Assembly: GCF_019457885.1 (NCBI RefSeq)
Contig: NZ_JAHZST010000014.1
Location: 60,815 to 124,814 of the forward strand
Direction of reading: 5' to 3'
DNA: 64,000 nucleotides
Source of the DNA: Shewanella nanhaiensis
GTDB lineage: Bacteria; Pseudomonadota; Gammaproteobacteria; Enterobacterales; Shewanellaceae
The notes below the pieces were generated by a model. The model saw only the letters and a program-made list of their open reading frames with translations, was not told the DNA's origin and made no database searches. Shown piece after piece: positions 8,321 through 20,270 of this stretch. The stretch's first letter is position 1; the number at the start of each line of letters is the position of its first letter. The translations under genes and the position numbers were made by a program.

Positions 8321-10873
8321 ATGGGTTTTCATTTGTCTAAGGGAAATAGTGTCAAAACGCTCACTGGCGTGCAGCGCCTTCTGGAAGGAGGCCTCATTAT
8401 ATGTTGCATGTTAGCAACTTACGTACTCCTAGCCCTAAGTAGCTTTCATTCTTCAGACCCAGGTTGGAGTCAGTCAAATTTCGAAGGTGAGATCTTAAAC
8501 CTCACCGGAGCCGTCGGCGCTTGGTGTGCGGATGTGTTGTTTTATTTTTTTGGTTATACCGCTTATCTCATCCCTATCATTATGGCGTTAACTGGATGGT
8601 TGCTGTTTAAACGCACTCATAAGTTACTGGAAATTGATTACTTTTCAGTTGGATTACGTCTGATAGGCTTCCTACTTATGGTATTTAGCTTAGCGGCACT
8701 GGCCAGTATGAATGCCAATGATATCTATGAGTTCTCGGCCGGTGGTGTCTCTGGTGATGTGATCAGAGATGCAATGTTGCCTTATTTCAACAAGTTAGGT
8801 ACTACTTTACTGCTGCTTTGTTTCGTGGGAGCAGGCTTTACGCTGTTAACGGGCATTAGTTGGCTCACAATAGTGGATTTAACTGGTTATTACACTATTT
8901 ACCTCTTTAATCTTCTGCGAGGCCTGCCGGCTCGTTTTGATAGTCGAGCTGAAGAGACAGAAGATACTCGCGGCTTTATGTCTGTGTTTGATAAATTTAA
9001 AGAAAAGCGTAATCAGCATCGAGAGGATGATGTCGAGAATGAAGAGGAGTTTGAGGAACCTGAAAAGCCGAGCTCCAGATTTAGCTTGCTTGATGCTATG
9101 CGTAAAGAGCCTAAAGACGAGGTGCGTACAGAGCCAAGAACGGAACCAAAATTTGATCACCAAGAGAGTGAAAATAGTTCTGAGCCCGCTGATAGATCAG
9201 ATCCTGAACCATCATTGTCAATTGATCATACTGAGCATGAAGAGATTGATTTCGATACCAGAACATCGACAGGTGCTGTTACTGCTGCTCAGCGTCAGAA
9301 AGTCGAAGAGGCAAAGATTGTTGATGGGATTGTAATACTGCCTGGACAAGAGGAAGAGGAGGCTAAGCAGCCCATAACTCCTCTGCCTTGTATCTCGTTA
9401 CTTGATGTCCCCAACAGACAAGATAACCCAATCAGTCGTGAAGAGTTAGATCAGGTCGCGGCGCTTGTTGAAGTTAAGCTGGCTGATTTTAATATCGTTG
9501 CTAAAGTGATGGGCGTCTTCCCCGGTCCCGTAGTAACACGCTTTGAGCTTGAACTTGCGCCTGGGGTGAAAGCATCAAAAATCACTAACCTATCAAAAGA
9601 TTTAGCCCGCTCTTTACTCGCTGAAAGTGTGCGAGTGGTTGAGGTGATCCCTGGTAAGGCTTATGTGGGTCTTGAGCTGCCAAACAAATTCCGTGAAACG
9701 GTATTTATGAGAGATGTGTTAGACAGTGAAGCCTTCTCTGAGAGTAAATCTCATTTAAGCATGGTATTGGGCCAAGATATTGCAGGCCAGCCTGTTGTGG
9801 TCGATCTTGGTAAGATGCCGCACCTTCTGGTTGCGGGTACAACAGGCTCGGGTAAGTCTGTTGGGGTCAATGTGATGATCACCAGTCTGCTCTATAAATC
9901 AGGCCCCGATGATGTGCGCTTTATTATGATAGATCCAAAGATGCTCGAGCTTTCAGTTTATGAAGGGATCCCGCATCTTCTGTGTGAAGTTGTTACCGAC
10001 ATGAAAGAGGCGGCTAATTCACTGCGCTGGTGTGTTGGTGAGATGGAGCGTCGATATAAGCTGATGTCAGCACTGGGTGTGAGAAACCTTAAAGGCTACA
10101 ACGCCAAGATAAAAGAGGCGAAGGAGTCTGGGCAGCCTATTTTTGATCCGCTTTGGAAATCATCTGATAGCATGGAGCCAGAAGCGCCTGAGTTAGATAA
10201 GTTGCCTTCGATTGTGGTTATCGTCGATGAGTTTGCCGATATGATGATGATTGTAGGCAAGAAGGTTGAAGAGCTCATCGCACGTATCGCACAAAAGGCT
10301 CGAGCTGCAGGTATCCATCTTATTCTCGCAACTCAGCGGCCCTCTGTTGATGTGATCACAGGTCTAATTAAAGCCAACATCCCAACGCGAATGGCGTTTC
10401 AGGTATCGAGTCGCATCGATTCCCGTACCATTTTAGATCAGCAAGGTGCAGAAACCTTATTGGGCATGGGCGATATGCTCTATCTGCCACCTGGAACATC
10501 AGTTCCAAATCGTGTTCACGGCGCCTTTATTGACGATCATGAAGTGCATGCGGTTGTTGCTGATTGGCATCGCCGTGGCAAACCTCAATATATTGATGAA
10601 ATTTTACAAGGCTCGACCGAAGGAGAGCAGGTACTGTTACCGGGAGAGGCCAGTGAGTCTGAGGATGATACCGATGCGCTTTATGATGAAGCGGTTGCCT
10701 TTGTCACTGAGACTCGCCGCGGTTCAATCTCCAGCGTACAGCGTAAATTCAAGATAGGTTATAACCGCGCTGCGCGAATTATTGAGCAGATGGAATCACA
10801 AGGTGTAGTGAGTTCACAAGGACATAACGGTAACCGTGAGGTGCTCGCGCCACCGCCACCTAAAATTTACTAA
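8321..10873 (+). CDS. ftsK: DNA translocase FtsK
   Basis: FtsK anchors at the division septum and pumps DNA toward dif for chromosome dimer resolution. At 850 residues it is shorter than E. coli FtsK because the linker is short. Four membrane segments lie in residues 20-190, then an acidic low-complexity linker (about 210-345). The motor domain has Walker [13 protein letters not shown] near 506 and Walker B-like [12 protein letters not shown] near 630, and the C-terminal gamma winged helix ([16 protein letters not shown]) reads KOPS. ATG 8321 has no clear ribosome site; TTG 8333 is an alternative start. It precedes lolA. Confidence 0.96.
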   Translation: MGFHLSKGNSVKTLTGVQRLLEGGLIICCMLATYVLLALSSFHSSDPGWSQSNFEGEILNLTGAVGAWCADVLFYFFGYTAYLIPIIMALTGWLLFKRTHKLLEIDYFSVGLRLIGFLLMVFSLAALASMNANDIYEFSAGGVSGDVIRDAMLPYFNKLGTTLLLLCFVGAGFTLLTGISWLTIVDLTGYYTIYLFNLLRGLPARFDSRAEETEDTRGFMSVFDKFKEKRNQHREDDVENEEEFEEPEKPSSRFSLLDAMRKEPKDEVRTEPRTEPKFDHQESENSSEPADRSDPEPSLSIDHTEHEEIDFDTRTSTGAVTAAQRQKVEEAKIVDGIVILPGQEEEEAKQPITPLPCISLLDVPNRQDNPISREELDQVAALVEVKLADFNIVAKVMGVFPGPVVTRFELELAPGVKASKITNLSKDLARSLLAESVRVVEVIPGKAYVGLELPNKFRETVFMRDVLDSEAFSESKSHLSMVLGQDIAGQPVVVDLGKMPHLLVAGTTGSGKSVGVNVMITSLLYKSGPDDVRFIMIDPKMLELSVYEGIPHLLCEVVTDMKEAANSLRWCVGEMERRYKLMSALGVRNLKGYNAKIKEAKESGQPIFDPLWKSSDSMEPEAPELDKLPSIVVIVDEFADMMMIVGKKVEELIARIAQKARAAGIHLILATQRPSVDVITGLIKANIPTRMAFQVSSRIDSRTILDQQGAETLLGMGDMLYLPPGTSVPNRVHGAFIDDHEVHAVVADWHRRGKPQYIDEILQGSTEGEQVLLPGEASESEDDTDALYDEAVAFVTETRRGSISSVQRKFKIGYNRAARIIEQMESQGVVSSQGHNGNREVLAPPPPKIY

Positions 10874-10973
10874 TGATAGCCTCAAGATAAAAGCCGCTGG
10901 CTTTTGATATTTGTGGGACTAGACAGTGGGGGGGATTATCCCCCTTTGAAAAGAATTCTATGAAGGAATTAAG

Positions 10974-11600
10974 ATGAGAAAAACCTTAACCGCGTTGATG
11001 CTAAGCTTGCCGCTATTGACTCCTCATATGGCTTTTGCTGATGAGTCATCAGTGTTAAAAGCAAAATTGACCGAAATAGCCACTCTTAAAGCTAAATTTG
11101 AGCAAACGGTTACTGACATCAATAACAAACAGATCCAGAAAGGAAGCGGTATCTTTGCATTGGCTTATCCTAACCAATTTTACTGGCATCTCACTGAGCC
11201 TGATGAATCTTTGATTGTTGCAGATGGCACAGATGTCTGGATCTACAATCCCTTCGCGGAGGAGGTCTCTGTAATGGATCTCAATCAAGCTATCAATGCT
11301 TCTCCAATTGCACTTTTAGTCCACAGAGATGAGGAGACCTGGTCTCAATACTCGGTAACCAGTGATAAGGGCTGTTTTAATATTAAGCCTAAAAGTATCG
11401 ATGCAGGGGTTGAGTCAGTTAAGGTCTGTTTTGATGACAAGACGTTAACCGAGATGGTATTACAAGATCAGCAGGGCAATGTCAGCCAGTTTACACTCTC
11501 TGAGCAAACAGCCATTGATGATGCTGAACGTGCTATGTTCAAATTTACCGTTCCAGATGATGTTGATATCGATGATCAACGTCTCAATGCGATCAATTAA
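10974..11600 (+). CDS. lolA: Outer-membrane lipoprotein carrier protein LolA
   Basis: This periplasmic chaperone accepts lipoproteins from LolCDE and hands them to LolB. The 208 residues include a signal peptide of about 22 residues ending AFA-DE. The LolA fold follows, with the conserved LKAKFEQTV near residue 38 and [23 protein letters not shown] precedes the ATG. It lies 100 bases after ftsK and nine before rarA, the usual gammaproteobacterial order. Confidence 0.94.
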   Translation: MRKTLTALMLSLPLLTPHMAFADESSVLKAKLTEIATLKAKFEQTVTDINNKQIQKGSGIFALAYPNQFYWHLTEPDESLIVADGTDVWIYNPFAEEVSVMDLNQAINASPIALLVHRDEETWSQYSVTSDKGCFNIKPKSIDAGVESVKVCFDDKTLTEMVLQDQQGNVSQFTLSEQTAIDDAERAMFKFTVPDDVDIDDQRLNAIN

Positions 11601-11609
11601 GAGGCCTTA

Positions 11610-12941
11610 GTGTCCAGTTTTAGTTTCGATTTTGCCCCCGACTTTAGACCACTCGCTGCGCGTATGCGGCCCGAGGAGCTGTCTCAATATATCGGTCAGT
11701 CTCACCTGTTAGGTGAAGGAAAGCCACTTCGTAAAGCACTTGAGGCTGGACGTGCCCATTCAATGATGTTTTGGGGACCACCAGGAACAGGTAAAACAAC
11801 CTTAGCTGAATTAGTCGCGAATTATGCCAATGCACATGTTGAGCGTATCTCAGCAGTCACATCTGGCGTGAAAGAGATCCGTACCGCCATTGAGCATGCA
11901 AAGAATGTGGCTGAATCTCGAGGGCAGCGCACCTTACTGTTTGTGGATGAAGTGCACAGGTTCAATAAAAGCCAGCAGGATGCGTTTCTGCCTTTTATCG
12001 AAGACGGCACCGTCATCTTTATCGGCGCGACCACAGAGAACCCCTCATTTGAGATCAATAATGCACTGCTTTCACGGGCTCGCGTTTACCTGATCAAGAA
12101 ATTAACCAACGATGAGATTGTGCTGATAGTTAATCAAGCACTGTTGGATGTTGAACGAGGTTTGGGTAAAAGAAAGCTGACCATTCCCGATGCTGTTGCG
12201 AATAAACTGGCCAATGTGTGTGATGGAGACGCCCGTAAAGCACTTAATTTAATTGAATTAATGAGCGATATGGTGGCCGATGGCGAAAGTTTTACTGAGG
12301 AGATGATTGTCGAAGTCGCTGGTCAGCAGTTAGCTGGTTTTGATAAAAATGGCGACCAATATTATGATCTGATCTCTGCCGTACACAAGTCCATTAGAGG
12401 CTCTGCACCAGATGCGGCGCTCTATTGGTTTTGTCGTATGTTAGAGGGGGGCTGCGATCCTCTCTATATTGCGCGTCGTTTATTGGCTATTGCTTCAGAG
12501 GATATTGGTAATGCCGATCCTGTGGCCATGACTGTTGCTATCAATGCTTGGGAGTGTTTTCACCGTGTAGGGCCTTCTGAAGGAGAGCGCGCAATAGCAC
12601 AGGCCATTATCTACCTTGCCAGTGCGCCTAAAAGTAATGCCGTGTATACCGCTTTTAAAGCTGCTCGTCAGCTAGCCCGAGAAACTGGCCAAGATGCGGT
12701 GCCCGAACATTTGAGAAATGCTCCGACTCAATTGATGAAGGATATCGGCTTTGGTGAAGGGTATCGATATGCTCACGATGAACCAAACTCCTATGCCAGT
12801 GGAGAGTGCTACTTTCCTGAAAGACTCGCTGGAAGCCGTTTTTATTATCCGACGGAACATGGTTTTGAGAAACGAATTAAATCTAAATTAGAGCAATTGT
12901 CCCAGCTTGATAATGATAGTGAGATAAAACGGTATGAATAA
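11610..12941 (+). CDS. rarA: Replication-associated recombination protein A (AAA+ ATPase)
   Basis: RarA/MgsA acts at stalled replication forks with single-strand-binding protein and RecA. It starts at GTG with GAGG five bases upstream. The 443-residue chain shows Walker [13 protein letters not shown] near residue 56, Walker [19 protein letters not shown], sensor [12 protein letters not shown], and the C-terminal tetramerisation region. It overlaps crcB by eight bases, implying translational coupling. Confidence 0.95.
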   Translation: MSSFSFDFAPDFRPLAARMRPEELSQYIGQSHLLGEGKPLRKALEAGRAHSMMFWGPPGTGKTTLAELVANYANAHVERISAVTSGVKEIRTAIEHAKNVAESRGQRTLLFVDEVHRFNKSQQDAFLPFIEDGTVIFIGATTENPSFEINNALLSRARVYLIKKLTNDEIVLIVNQALLDVERGLGKRKLTIPDAVANKLANVCDGDARKALNLIELMSDMVADGESFTEEMIVEVAGQQLAGFDKNGDQYYDLISAVHKSIRGSAPDAALYWFCRMLEGGCDPLYIARRLLAIASEDIGNADPVAMTVAINAWECFHRVGPSEGERAIAQAIIYLASAPKSNAVYTAFKAARQLARETGQDAVPEHLRNAPTQLMKDIGFGEGYRYAHDEPNSYASGECYFPERLAGSRFYYPTEHGFEKRIKSKLEQLSQLDNDSEIKRYE

Positions 12942-13308
12942 TATTCTATTTGTTGCACTCGGGGGATCTATTGGGGCTGTTTTTCGTTATCTGATCTCAA
13001 TTTTCATGGTACAGCTATTTGGCTCAGCATTTCCTTTTGGTACACTATTAGTCAATATCATAGGCTCGTTTTTGATGGGTGTGATTTACGCTTTAGGTCA
13101 GGTGAGTGAAGTTAGTCCTGAAATAAAAGCTTTAGTGGGTGTCGGTCTATTAGGTGCACTTACAACGTTTTCAACTTTTTCCAATGAAACCTTGTTGTTG
13201 ATACAAGGTGGAGCTTGGTTAAAGGCATTTTTAAATATCGCTCTGAACCTATGTCTGTGTATATTCATGGTCTACTTGGGACAGCAGTTGGTTTTTTCTC
13301 GCATTTAA
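12934..13308 (+). CDS. crcB: Fluoride exporter CrcB/Fluc
   Basis: This is a 124-residue, four-helix membrane channel that exports fluoride as a dual-topology dimer. The N-terminal [10 protein letters not shown] and the central [15 protein letters not shown] (Na+ site and phenylalanine ladder region) are the family signatures. Its ATG lies inside the end of rarA. No fluoride riboswitch was seen. Confidence 0.93.
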   Translation: MNNILFVALGGSIGAVFRYLISIFMVQLFGSAFPFGTLLVNIIGSFLMGVIYALGQVSEVSPEIKALVGVGLLGALTTFSTFSNETLLLIQGGAWLKAFLNIALNLCLCIFMVYLGQQLVFSRI

Positions 13309-13323
13309 CTATTAAGAATATAA

Positions 13324-14613
<1,290 letters not shown>

Positions 14614-14714
14614 ACCAATCCACAAGTAGTTAGTAGATCGGCGCTTAACAGACAAAACGATTAAATAAGTTAATGTCGTCGATCTATGTGAGTATTATTT
14701 TAGGGATACGTATT

Positions 14715-14840
14715 ATGGATGCTGGAAGGCGCTACTTTCAGTGGCTTACCTATGTAGCTGTGATCTGTTTATTTGGCGCGATTATGTTCGCAACATTTGG
14801 CGAGGCTGCAATACTAGTTTTTCAAAATATCATGAGATAG
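14715..14840 (+). CDS. 41-residue predicted membrane peptide
   Basis: The short frame reads MDAGRRYFQW and then one hydrophobic segment (about residues 12-38) ending NIMR. AGGGA stands eight bases before the ATG. A single transmembrane helix preceded by basic residues would place the N-terminus inside. No family is recognised. It lies 100 bases after serS and is followed by a strong terminator, which supports a real transcript. Confidence 0.45.
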   Translation: MDAGRRYFQWLTYVAVICLFGAIMFATFGEAAILVFQNIMR

Positions 14841-14937
14841 CAACTGCTTTGAAGTGCTTTGGCGCTCATTATATCTGCTGGAGCTGATACTTATCAGTTT
14901 TAAAGCCTTATGCAGGTTCGCTTGTCTGAACAGCTTT

Positions 14938-14974
14938 AAAAGCCTCAACCAAACTAATGGTTGAGGCTTTTTTT
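14938..14974. terminator. Bidirectional terminator between the small peptide and tusE
   Basis: AAAAGCCTCAACC and GGTTGAGGCTTTT form a 13-pair stem around an eight-base loop with T on both outgoing strands. It serves the plus-strand peptide gene and the minus-strand tus operon. Confidence 0.9.
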
Positions 14975-15320
14975 ATATACACTTAGCAGGTTTAGGAAGC
15001 CCTGCGATTTTTGTCGCTTGCTTGGCAGGTCCTACAGGGAAGAGGGTGTAGAGATACTTTGAATTCCCTTTGTCTGCGCCAAGCTTTAAACCTATCGCCT
15101 TCACGAGTACTCTAATGGCTGGACTGGTCTTAAATTCAAGGTAAAAGTCACGCACAAAATGGATAACTTCCCAATGTGCCTCTGTTAATTGGATCTCCTC
15201 TTTTGCAGCAATTATCTCTGCAATATCCTCATTCCAATCATTTACATTTTTCAGGTAACCTTGATGATCTGTCTCTATCTGAGTCTGATTGTATTTGATG
15301 CTATTTATTGTATCTGTCAC
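14973..15320 (-). CDS. tusE: Sulfurtransferase TusE (DsrC family)
   Basis: TusE takes persulfide sulfur from TusBCD and passes it to MnmA for 2-thiolation of tRNA wobble uridine. The 115-residue protein has the DsrC core ([24 protein letters not shown]) and ends KPAKCI, placing the reactive cysteine at the second-last position as in the family. Its ATG overlaps the tusB stop by four bases. It is last in tusDCBE. Confidence 0.94.
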   Translation of the reverse strand: MTDTINSIKYNQTQIETDHQGYLKNVNDWNEDIAEIIAAKEEIQLTEAHWEVIHFVRDFYLEFKTSPAIRVLVKAIGLKLGADKGNSKYLYTLFPVGPAKQATKIAGLPKPAKCI

Positions 15321-15598
15321 CAGCTGATCACCTTTTCATGACGTAATGTTTCTTGAACAAATTGCTCGTAGCTAATTGAGGCGTATTGGTTAAGTCGTTC
15401 ATCCAAACCTCTCGCTATTATATCTTCCTCTAACACTAACACGGTTATGTGGGAGAGTTTCTCTTGCCAACACGTCAGTAAAAGCGCATTAACGGCATTG
15501 CCAGACAACAAGAGAGTGTCTTGTTTATCTATATAGCGTAGGCAAGTCGATAATGCATTATCTTGAGCCGGCGATGTCTGTATCTTGTGTAAAATCAT
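15317..15598 (-). CDS. tusB: Sulfur relay protein TusB
   Basis: This 93-residue DsrH-like subunit is part of the TusBCD heterohexamer. Family recognition is mainly from size, the start [10 protein letters not shown] and its place between tusC and tusE. It shares one base with the tusC stop and four with tusE, a tightly coupled operon. TusB is the least conserved member. Confidence 0.88.
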   Translation of the reverse strand: MILHKIQTSPAQDNALSTCLRYIDKQDTLLLSGNAVNALLLTCWQEKLSHITVLVLEEDIIARGLDERLNQYASISYEQFVQETLRHEKVISW

Positions 15599-15954
15599 TA
15601 GAATACTAAAACCTCATCCGCACTGGCTAGTTGCTCACGAATAGTTGATGGGGTCACTATGCTAGGTGCTATGGTTAGCTCTGCGTTAGCTAAGCCGTAT
15701 TCCTGTAATGAGGCTTCGCATGCCAGTATGGTGTCGATATCATAAAGGGGAAGGGCACCAAAGGTTGCAATAAAATCTTTTGCACCGATAAGCTCAGGTT
15801 GCTGCGCTTTAACTAGATTCAAGACCCCTTCATCGACAAAGATCAGCGACACCTCTTGCTCAAAGCTTGCACTTAATAGTGCGAGATCTAATGCCTCCCT
15901 GCCATGGGGGCTGCCGTGTGGTGCACGGCGAAATATGATAGTTAACTTTTTCAT
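15598..15954 (-). CDS. tusC: Sulfur relay protein TusC
   Basis: This is a 118-residue DsrF-like subunit of TusBCD. The N-terminus IIFRRAPHGSPHGREALDL is typical of TusC. It lies 68 bases after tusD and overlaps tusB at one base. Confidence 0.92.
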   Translation of the reverse strand: MKKLTIIFRRAPHGSPHGREALDLALLSASFEQEVSLIFVDEGVLNLVKAQQPELIGAKDFIATFGALPLYDIDTILACEASLQEYGLANAELTIAPSIVTPSTIREQLASADEVLVF

Positions 15955-16022
15955 ATCCAGTTTCTTAATTCAATTTTTACTCATACTGCACTTAAGCAGC
16001 GATCACTTTTTAGACGAGCTAT

Positions 16023-16412
16023 TTAGAAGCTTACCAGTCTGTCTGTTTTCTCAATCCCGACCACTAGCTCACCAAGGCCACCCATCTCAAAGGGGCTCTG
16101 CATATTCCAGTGGGGGAGCTTAGACTCATCGGCTTCTGTTTTCGATATCACACCACGCCTTAGAGCGGCCGATACACAGTTGACTAATCTGACACTGTAT
16201 TTTTGATTAAGTGAAACCCAGGCTTTAGTCAGATCAAACTCATCGGATGCAGGACTGTTTAATGAGCTGGTATTGAGCACGCCATCTTGATAGAAAAACA
16301 CACAGTTAATCTCATGACCAGCAGCTAATGCTGCTTGGGTAAATTGGTAGGCGCTGTAACTGGCAGAACTGCCATAGACCGAGCCGTTAACTTGAATGAT
16401 GAATTTGCTCAT
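16023..16412 (-). CDS. tusD: Sulfurtransferase subunit TusD
   Basis: TusD is the subunit of TusBCD that receives sulfur from TusA. The 129 residues contain VRLVNCVSAALRRGV, whose cysteine matches the active Cys78 of E. coli TusD. It is first in the tus operon. The yccA-like gene just upstream has its own terminator, so tus transcription probably starts in the 145-base gap. Confidence 0.94.
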   Translation of the reverse strand: MSKFIIQVNGSVYGSSASYSAYQFTQAALAAGHEINCVFFYQDGVLNTSSLNSPASDEFDLTKAWVSLNQKYSVRLVNCVSAALRRGVISKTEADESKLPHWNMQSPFEMGGLGELVVGIEKTDRLVSF

Positions 16413-16445
16413 GTATAAACACTGCTGTTAAAAATGAAAAATGGG

Positions 16446-16476
16446 ACAAAAAAATAGCCCCTTTAAGGAGCTATTC
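16446..16476 (-). terminator. Terminator of the yccA-like gene
   Basis: AATAGC and GCTATT enclose a smaller stem. On the minus strand the hairpin is followed by seven T. It lies between the yccA-like stop and tusD. Confidence 0.75.
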
Positions 16477-16556
16477 TAACGTAAAATACAGACTGAGAAA
16501 TGTTTATTTACCCTTAGGTTAATGAAGTTCAATAATCCATATTTAACAGTCTGTGA

Positions 16557-17219
16557 TTAATCATCACCGCCGCCGATACCCATTAGGTGCAGTAGTGCGA
16601 TGAATAGGTTTAGGAAGTCTAGGTACAAGGAGATAGTCGCACGTATATAGTTGGTCTCACCACCATTCACAATACGGCTAGTATCGAACAAAATAAAGCC
16701 TGTCATTAACAGTGCAATACCTGCGTTAAGTGCCATAAATACAACACTGCTGCCGATAAAGATGTTCGCAATACCAGCAACGATAGCGATAACAATACCT
16801 GCCATTAGGAAGCCTCTCATAAATGAGAAGTCTTTCTTGGTTGTGATTGCGTATGCCGATAGAGTCACAAAGACGACAGAGGTCAGGCCAAGTGCCTGCA
16901 TGATAAGCTGTGGGCCGTTAGCCATACCAGCGTAATGGTTGAGGATATAGCCTAATGAAGCGCCCTGCATGCCCGTAAAGGCAAAGACCCAAAAAAGGCC
17001 AGCAGCACTTTCAGCTTTTCTTAATGTCACGAACAGGACAACTAAGCTACCTAGAGACATACCGATAGACAGAAGAGGACCAATTTGCAATGCCATCGCT
17101 AAGCCGGCACAAACCGCTGAGAAAGCGAGTGTCAGCGAAAGTAGCATATAGGTATTTTTAAGAAGCTTATTCACTTCCATTGTGGAAGCGCTGGTTGAAT
17201 ACAGTGTCTGTTGTGTCAT
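16557..17219 (-). CDS. yccA: Bax inhibitor-1 family membrane protein (YccA-like)
   Basis: This 220-residue inner-membrane protein has seven predicted hydrophobic segments and a glycine/aspartate-rich end (GIGGGDD). E. coli YccA is a substrate and modulator of the FtsH protease, and its gene also lies by tusE, which supports the name. GGAG stands six bases before the ATG. The N-terminal 25 residues are cytoplasmic and polar. Confidence 0.85.
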   Translation of the reverse strand: MTQQTLYSTSASTMEVNKLLKNTYMLLSLTLAFSAVCAGLAMALQIGPLLSIGMSLGSLVVLFVTLRKAESAAGLFWVFAFTGMQGASLGYILNHYAGMANGPQLIMQALGLTSVVFVTLSAYAITTKKDFSFMRGFLMAGIVIAIVAGIANIFIGSSVVFMALNAGIALLMTGFILFDTSRIVNGGETNYIRATISLYLDFLNLFIALLHLMGIGGGDD

Positions 17220-17582
17220 ATCGATCTCCAGTGACCCTTTTTAGCAGATGTTCTTATCATATTACTTCGATTCGCTTCACTCAAAAGAGTTCCGCAAGTC
17301 GAGACGTCAGCTTAATTACCGCGTATCTATTACAGTAAGTTATTGAATCATACAGTAGCGAGTCTGAGGGGGAAAGCCACAAAGCGCTTTTCAGTACCTA
17401 AAACAGGCTCTTTATTTCCAATATTAACTGAACCTTAAATATGAGTCATAATATTACCGTTTCTTTATCATACGCCAGCCCAATAACACTGGCATAGGTG
17501 AATTTAGCTTTATGCACAAAGTTTAATGCACTCTATTCTCGGTTGTTTGAGCCTCTATCCGATATTAATTGGTGGTAGTGGC
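17220..17582. other. Intergenic region between yccA-like and punR genes
   Basis: No coding sequence is visible. It must contain the yccA promoter at its left end. GCCAG and CTGGC (about 17474-17495) form a weak stem without a T-run. Nothing else stands out. Confidence 0.4.
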
Positions 17583-18485
17583 TTAAAGAAACCAGTCATT
17601 ATGTAGTTTTTCACTGTCTCCCAAATAATCCAAGACCCAAGCCATAGCAGGGGACATGTTGGCGCCATTCCACGCTAGGCAGCAAGGACTAGGTGCCTTC
17701 GGTCGTTCAAGTTCTTTAGATAGCAGGGCCCCAGAGCGGATAAAGGGCTCTGCAAAGTGCATCGGCATATAACCGATCCCTAAACCTTCTCGGAAACAGT
17801 TTATGGCCCTTATCCAATCGGGCACAACTAAGCGGCGTTGATTTTCAAGCAGCCAGGTCATGCGTTTGGGGATCTCTCGGGAGGTGTCTTCAAGACAGAT
17901 AGAGGGGTATTGACGCAATTCATCGTCTGTTAATGGCCTATCTATCTCTGCAAGGGGGTGTCGCTTACTGATCAGAAAAGCCCACTCAATCTCTCCCATA
18001 TCACGGAAATGGTAATCACCACCGACAGGTATGGCTGTGGTCGCCCCAATAGCAATATCGCTGCGACCATTGGCAATGGATTCCCAGACACCATTAAATA
18101 CCTCAATACGGATGATCAACTCAACATTGGTAAAGTGGCGATAGAAGTCGGCGATGAGCACGCTTATCTTGTCGGCTCTGACGATATTATCCAGCGCTAT
18201 AGAGAGTGTGGGCTGCCAACCGTTAGCCACACGCTTAGTATCATCTTTCATCGATTCCATGTTGGTTAAAATAACACGAGCTTGTTTGACGAAATATTCC
18301 CCCGCAGGGGTCAGGCTAACACTTCTGTGGTGGCGTTCAAATAATGTGGAACCAAGTTCATCTTCAACCTGTTTTACTGCATAGCTGACAGCAGAAGGGA
18401 CCTTGTGAAGTTTATTGGCTGCAGCGGTGAAACTACCAACACGAGCGACCATATCGATAAGTTGTAGTGATTGTTCAGAAAGCAT
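17583..18485 (-). CDS. punR: LysR-type regulator PunR
   Basis: This 300-residue LysR protein closely resembles E. coli PunR (YdhB), the activator of the purine nucleoside transporter PunC. The helix-turn-helix (residues 1-65) contains FTAAANKLHKVPSAVSYAVKQ. The effector domain carries IANGRSDIAIGATTAIPVGG and the conserved DTSREIPKRMTWLLENQ. It is divergent from the transporter gene, 127 bases apart, the same arrangement as in E. coli. Confidence 0.88.
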   Translation of the reverse strand: MLSEQSLQLIDMVARVGSFTAAANKLHKVPSAVSYAVKQVEDELGSTLFERHHRSVSLTPAGEYFVKQARVILTNMESMKDDTKRVANGWQPTLSIALDNIVRADKISVLIADFYRHFTNVELIIRIEVFNGVWESIANGRSDIAIGATTAIPVGGDYHFRDMGEIEWAFLISKRHPLAEIDRPLTDDELRQYPSICLEDTSREIPKRMTWLLENQRRLVVPDWIRAINCFREGLGIGYMPMHFAEPFIRSGALLSKELERPKAPSPCCLAWNGANMSPAMAWVLDYLGDSEKLHNDWFL

Positions 18486-18612
18486 ACCAGCAGTTCCTTG
18501 CTATGAGAAATTTTGAAAGCTAAGGTCAAAAATAAACGCTTCACAAGGATTTAGCAAGTCTTTAGACTGCGCAGCCTTAGCTATTATTCACTTTTACAAT
18601 ATCGAAATTTAT

Positions 18613-19872
18613 ATGAATTCTCTCGAAAATACCAAGTACTTTCTATTTCTTAGCTACTTAGCCTTGTTGAGTATGTTAGGTTTTATTGCCACTGATATGT
18701 ATCTTCCTGCTTTTAAAGCGATTGAAGATACAATGCAGGCAAGCCCTGCCCAAGTGGCCAGTTCACTGACTTGCTTCCTGGCAGGTTTAGCTATTGGGCA
18801 ACTTCTTTATGGGCCTCTGGTTCAGCGAATTGGTAAACGTAACTCTCTGCTATTGGGTTTAGTTATCTTTGCTGTTGCCAGTTTCGCGCTTGCATCAAGT
18901 GAAACTGTACTCTCTTTCAATATTGCTCGCTTTTTCCAAGCGTTAGGTGCATGTAGTGCAGGTGTGATCTGGCAAGCTATCGTGATTGAGAAGTATGATT
19001 CAATCAAGGCACAGAATGTATTCTCTAACATCATGCCTTTGGTTGCGCTCTCTCCAGCACTGGCTCCTCTGTTAGGTGCATTTATTCTCGATATCAGTAG
19101 TTGGCAAAGCATCTTCTTACTGTTAACGGTTTTAGCTGTGGCCTTGATGCTACTTACACTGGCTTTTGTACCTAAAGAGAAAGCGGCTCATAGTGATGAT
19201 GTTGCAGTTGCGCCAATCTCATATTTGGGCCTGTTAAAGAATCCTAAATATCTTGGTAATGTGATCATATTTGGTGCATGTTCAGGAGCCTTTTTTGCTT
19301 ACCTGACAGTGTGGCCGATAGTGATGGAGCAGCATGGCTTTGCGGCTAAAGAGATAGGATTAAGCTTTATTCCACAGACGATCATGTTCATTGTTGGTGG
19401 TTACGCCAGTAAGATTTTGATCCGTAAAGTTGGTGCTGAGAAAACACTCACCATTATGCTGGCCTGTTTTGGCTTATGTGTGCTTTCAATTGTATTGAGT
19501 TCACTGGTTTTTAAAGCTGAGAGTATTTTGCCTCTATTAACGGCGTTCTCGATATTGGCTGCGGCTAATGGTGCTATCTACCCAATTGTGGTGAATTGTG
19601 CGCTGCAGGAGTTTACTAAGAATGCCGCTAAAGCTGCTGGTCTACAGAACTTCTTGCAGATGAGTATCGCCTTTGGTGCATCGAGTTTAGTGGCTTTATG
19701 GGCTGCATCGGGTGAAGTTGCAATTGGTTGGGGGATCTTATCTTGTGCAATATTAGTGTTAGTTGGGTACAAGTTAAGAGTTAATGGCTCATGGAGTGAG
19801 GTTAAAGCCCATTTTACTACGCCAGATCCGGCTCGTATTGCTCTAGAGCAAGATAAGCTTAATCGTGATTAA
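18613..19872 (+). CDS. punC: MFS transporter, purine nucleoside importer PunC
   Basis: This 419-residue, 12-helix major facilitator of the Bcr/CflA type resembles E. coli YdhC/PunC. TM1 includes the Bcr-type FIATDMYLPAF, and the loop after TM2 has GPLVQRIGKRN, the MFS motif A. The C-terminal tail is short and polar. It is probably activated by the divergent PunR to import purine nucleosides. An older drug-efflux label for this family is possible but less specific. Confidence 0.85.
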   Translation: MNSLENTKYFLFLSYLALLSMLGFIATDMYLPAFKAIEDTMQASPAQVASSLTCFLAGLAIGQLLYGPLVQRIGKRNSLLLGLVIFAVASFALASSETVLSFNIARFFQALGACSAGVIWQAIVIEKYDSIKAQNVFSNIMPLVALSPALAPLLGAFILDISSWQSIFLLLTVLAVALMLLTLAFVPKEKAAHSDDVAVAPISYLGLLKNPKYLGNVIIFGACSGAFFAYLTVWPIVMEQHGFAAKEIGLSFIPQTIMFIVGGYASKILIRKVGAEKTLTIMLACFGLCVLSIVLSSLVFKAESILPLLTAFSILAAANGAIYPIVVNCALQEFTKNAAKAAGLQNFLQMSIAFGASSLVALWAASGEVAIGWGILSCAILVLVGYKLRVNGSWSEVKAHFTTPDPARIALEQDKLNRD

Positions 19873-19997
19873 GCGTTGGATTTATCTTCATTTAGCTAGT
19901 TAATAGTCGGTGAAATAGTCAGTTAAACGTTTTTTTATTGAAAGTACAGATTAGGACTTTACATAGAAAGCGGGTCGCTATATTATTCGCCGCGTTC

Positions 19998-20088
19998 GGA
20001 GGGATGGCAGAGTGGTCGAATGCACCGGTCTTGAAAACCGGCATGGGTTTATAGCCCATCTAGGGTTCAAATCCCTATCCCTCCGCCA
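19998..20088 (+). tRNA. tRNA-Ser (TGA)
   Basis: This is a complete 91-base class II tRNA. The acceptor GGAGGGA pairs with TCCCTCC. The anticodon is TGA in loop CTTGAAA, the long variable arm is ATGGGTTTATAGCCCAT, and CCA is encoded. It is followed by a terminator and by duplicated copies of its own 3' end. Confidence 0.95.
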
Positions 20089-20198
20089 TATTCAAGACGA
20101 AAGGCTACTCGAAAGAGTGGCCTTTTTTCGTTTCGAGGCAGTAGCTGACCTCTAGGGTTCCTATTATTAAAATCAGCAATCCCTCCGCCATATTCAGA
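20061..20198. repeat. 138-base direct repeat containing the tRNA-Ser 3' end, copy 1
   Basis: The unit starts in the T arm of tRNA-Ser. It contains the acceptor and CCA, a stem-loop terminator (GGCTACTC with GAGTGGCC at 20103-20122, then T6), and a second partial 3' end in which the T-loop is replaced by CTATTATTAAAATCAGC before ATCCCTCCGCCA. Copy 2 begins 210 bases later and differs at four positions. Confidence 0.85.
20101..20129 (+). terminator. Terminator of tRNA-Ser
   Basis: An eight-pair stem (one G-U) around GAAA is followed by six T, 14 bases after the encoded CCA. Confidence 0.85.
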
Positions 20199-20200
20199 TG

Positions 20201-20244
20201 AAGCCCCTAGTACTTCTGGTATTAAAGAGTACTTGGGGCTTTTC
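20201..20244 (+). terminator. Stem-loop between the two tRNA-Ser repeats
   Basis: AAGCCCC with AGTACTT pairs with AAGTACTC-like sequence and GGGGCTTTT further on, giving an interrupted hairpin with a T-run. It lies between the two 138-base repeats, where no gene is present. Confidence 0.55.
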
Positions 20245-20270
20245 GTATAAGCGGTTTCTAGCACAAAATG

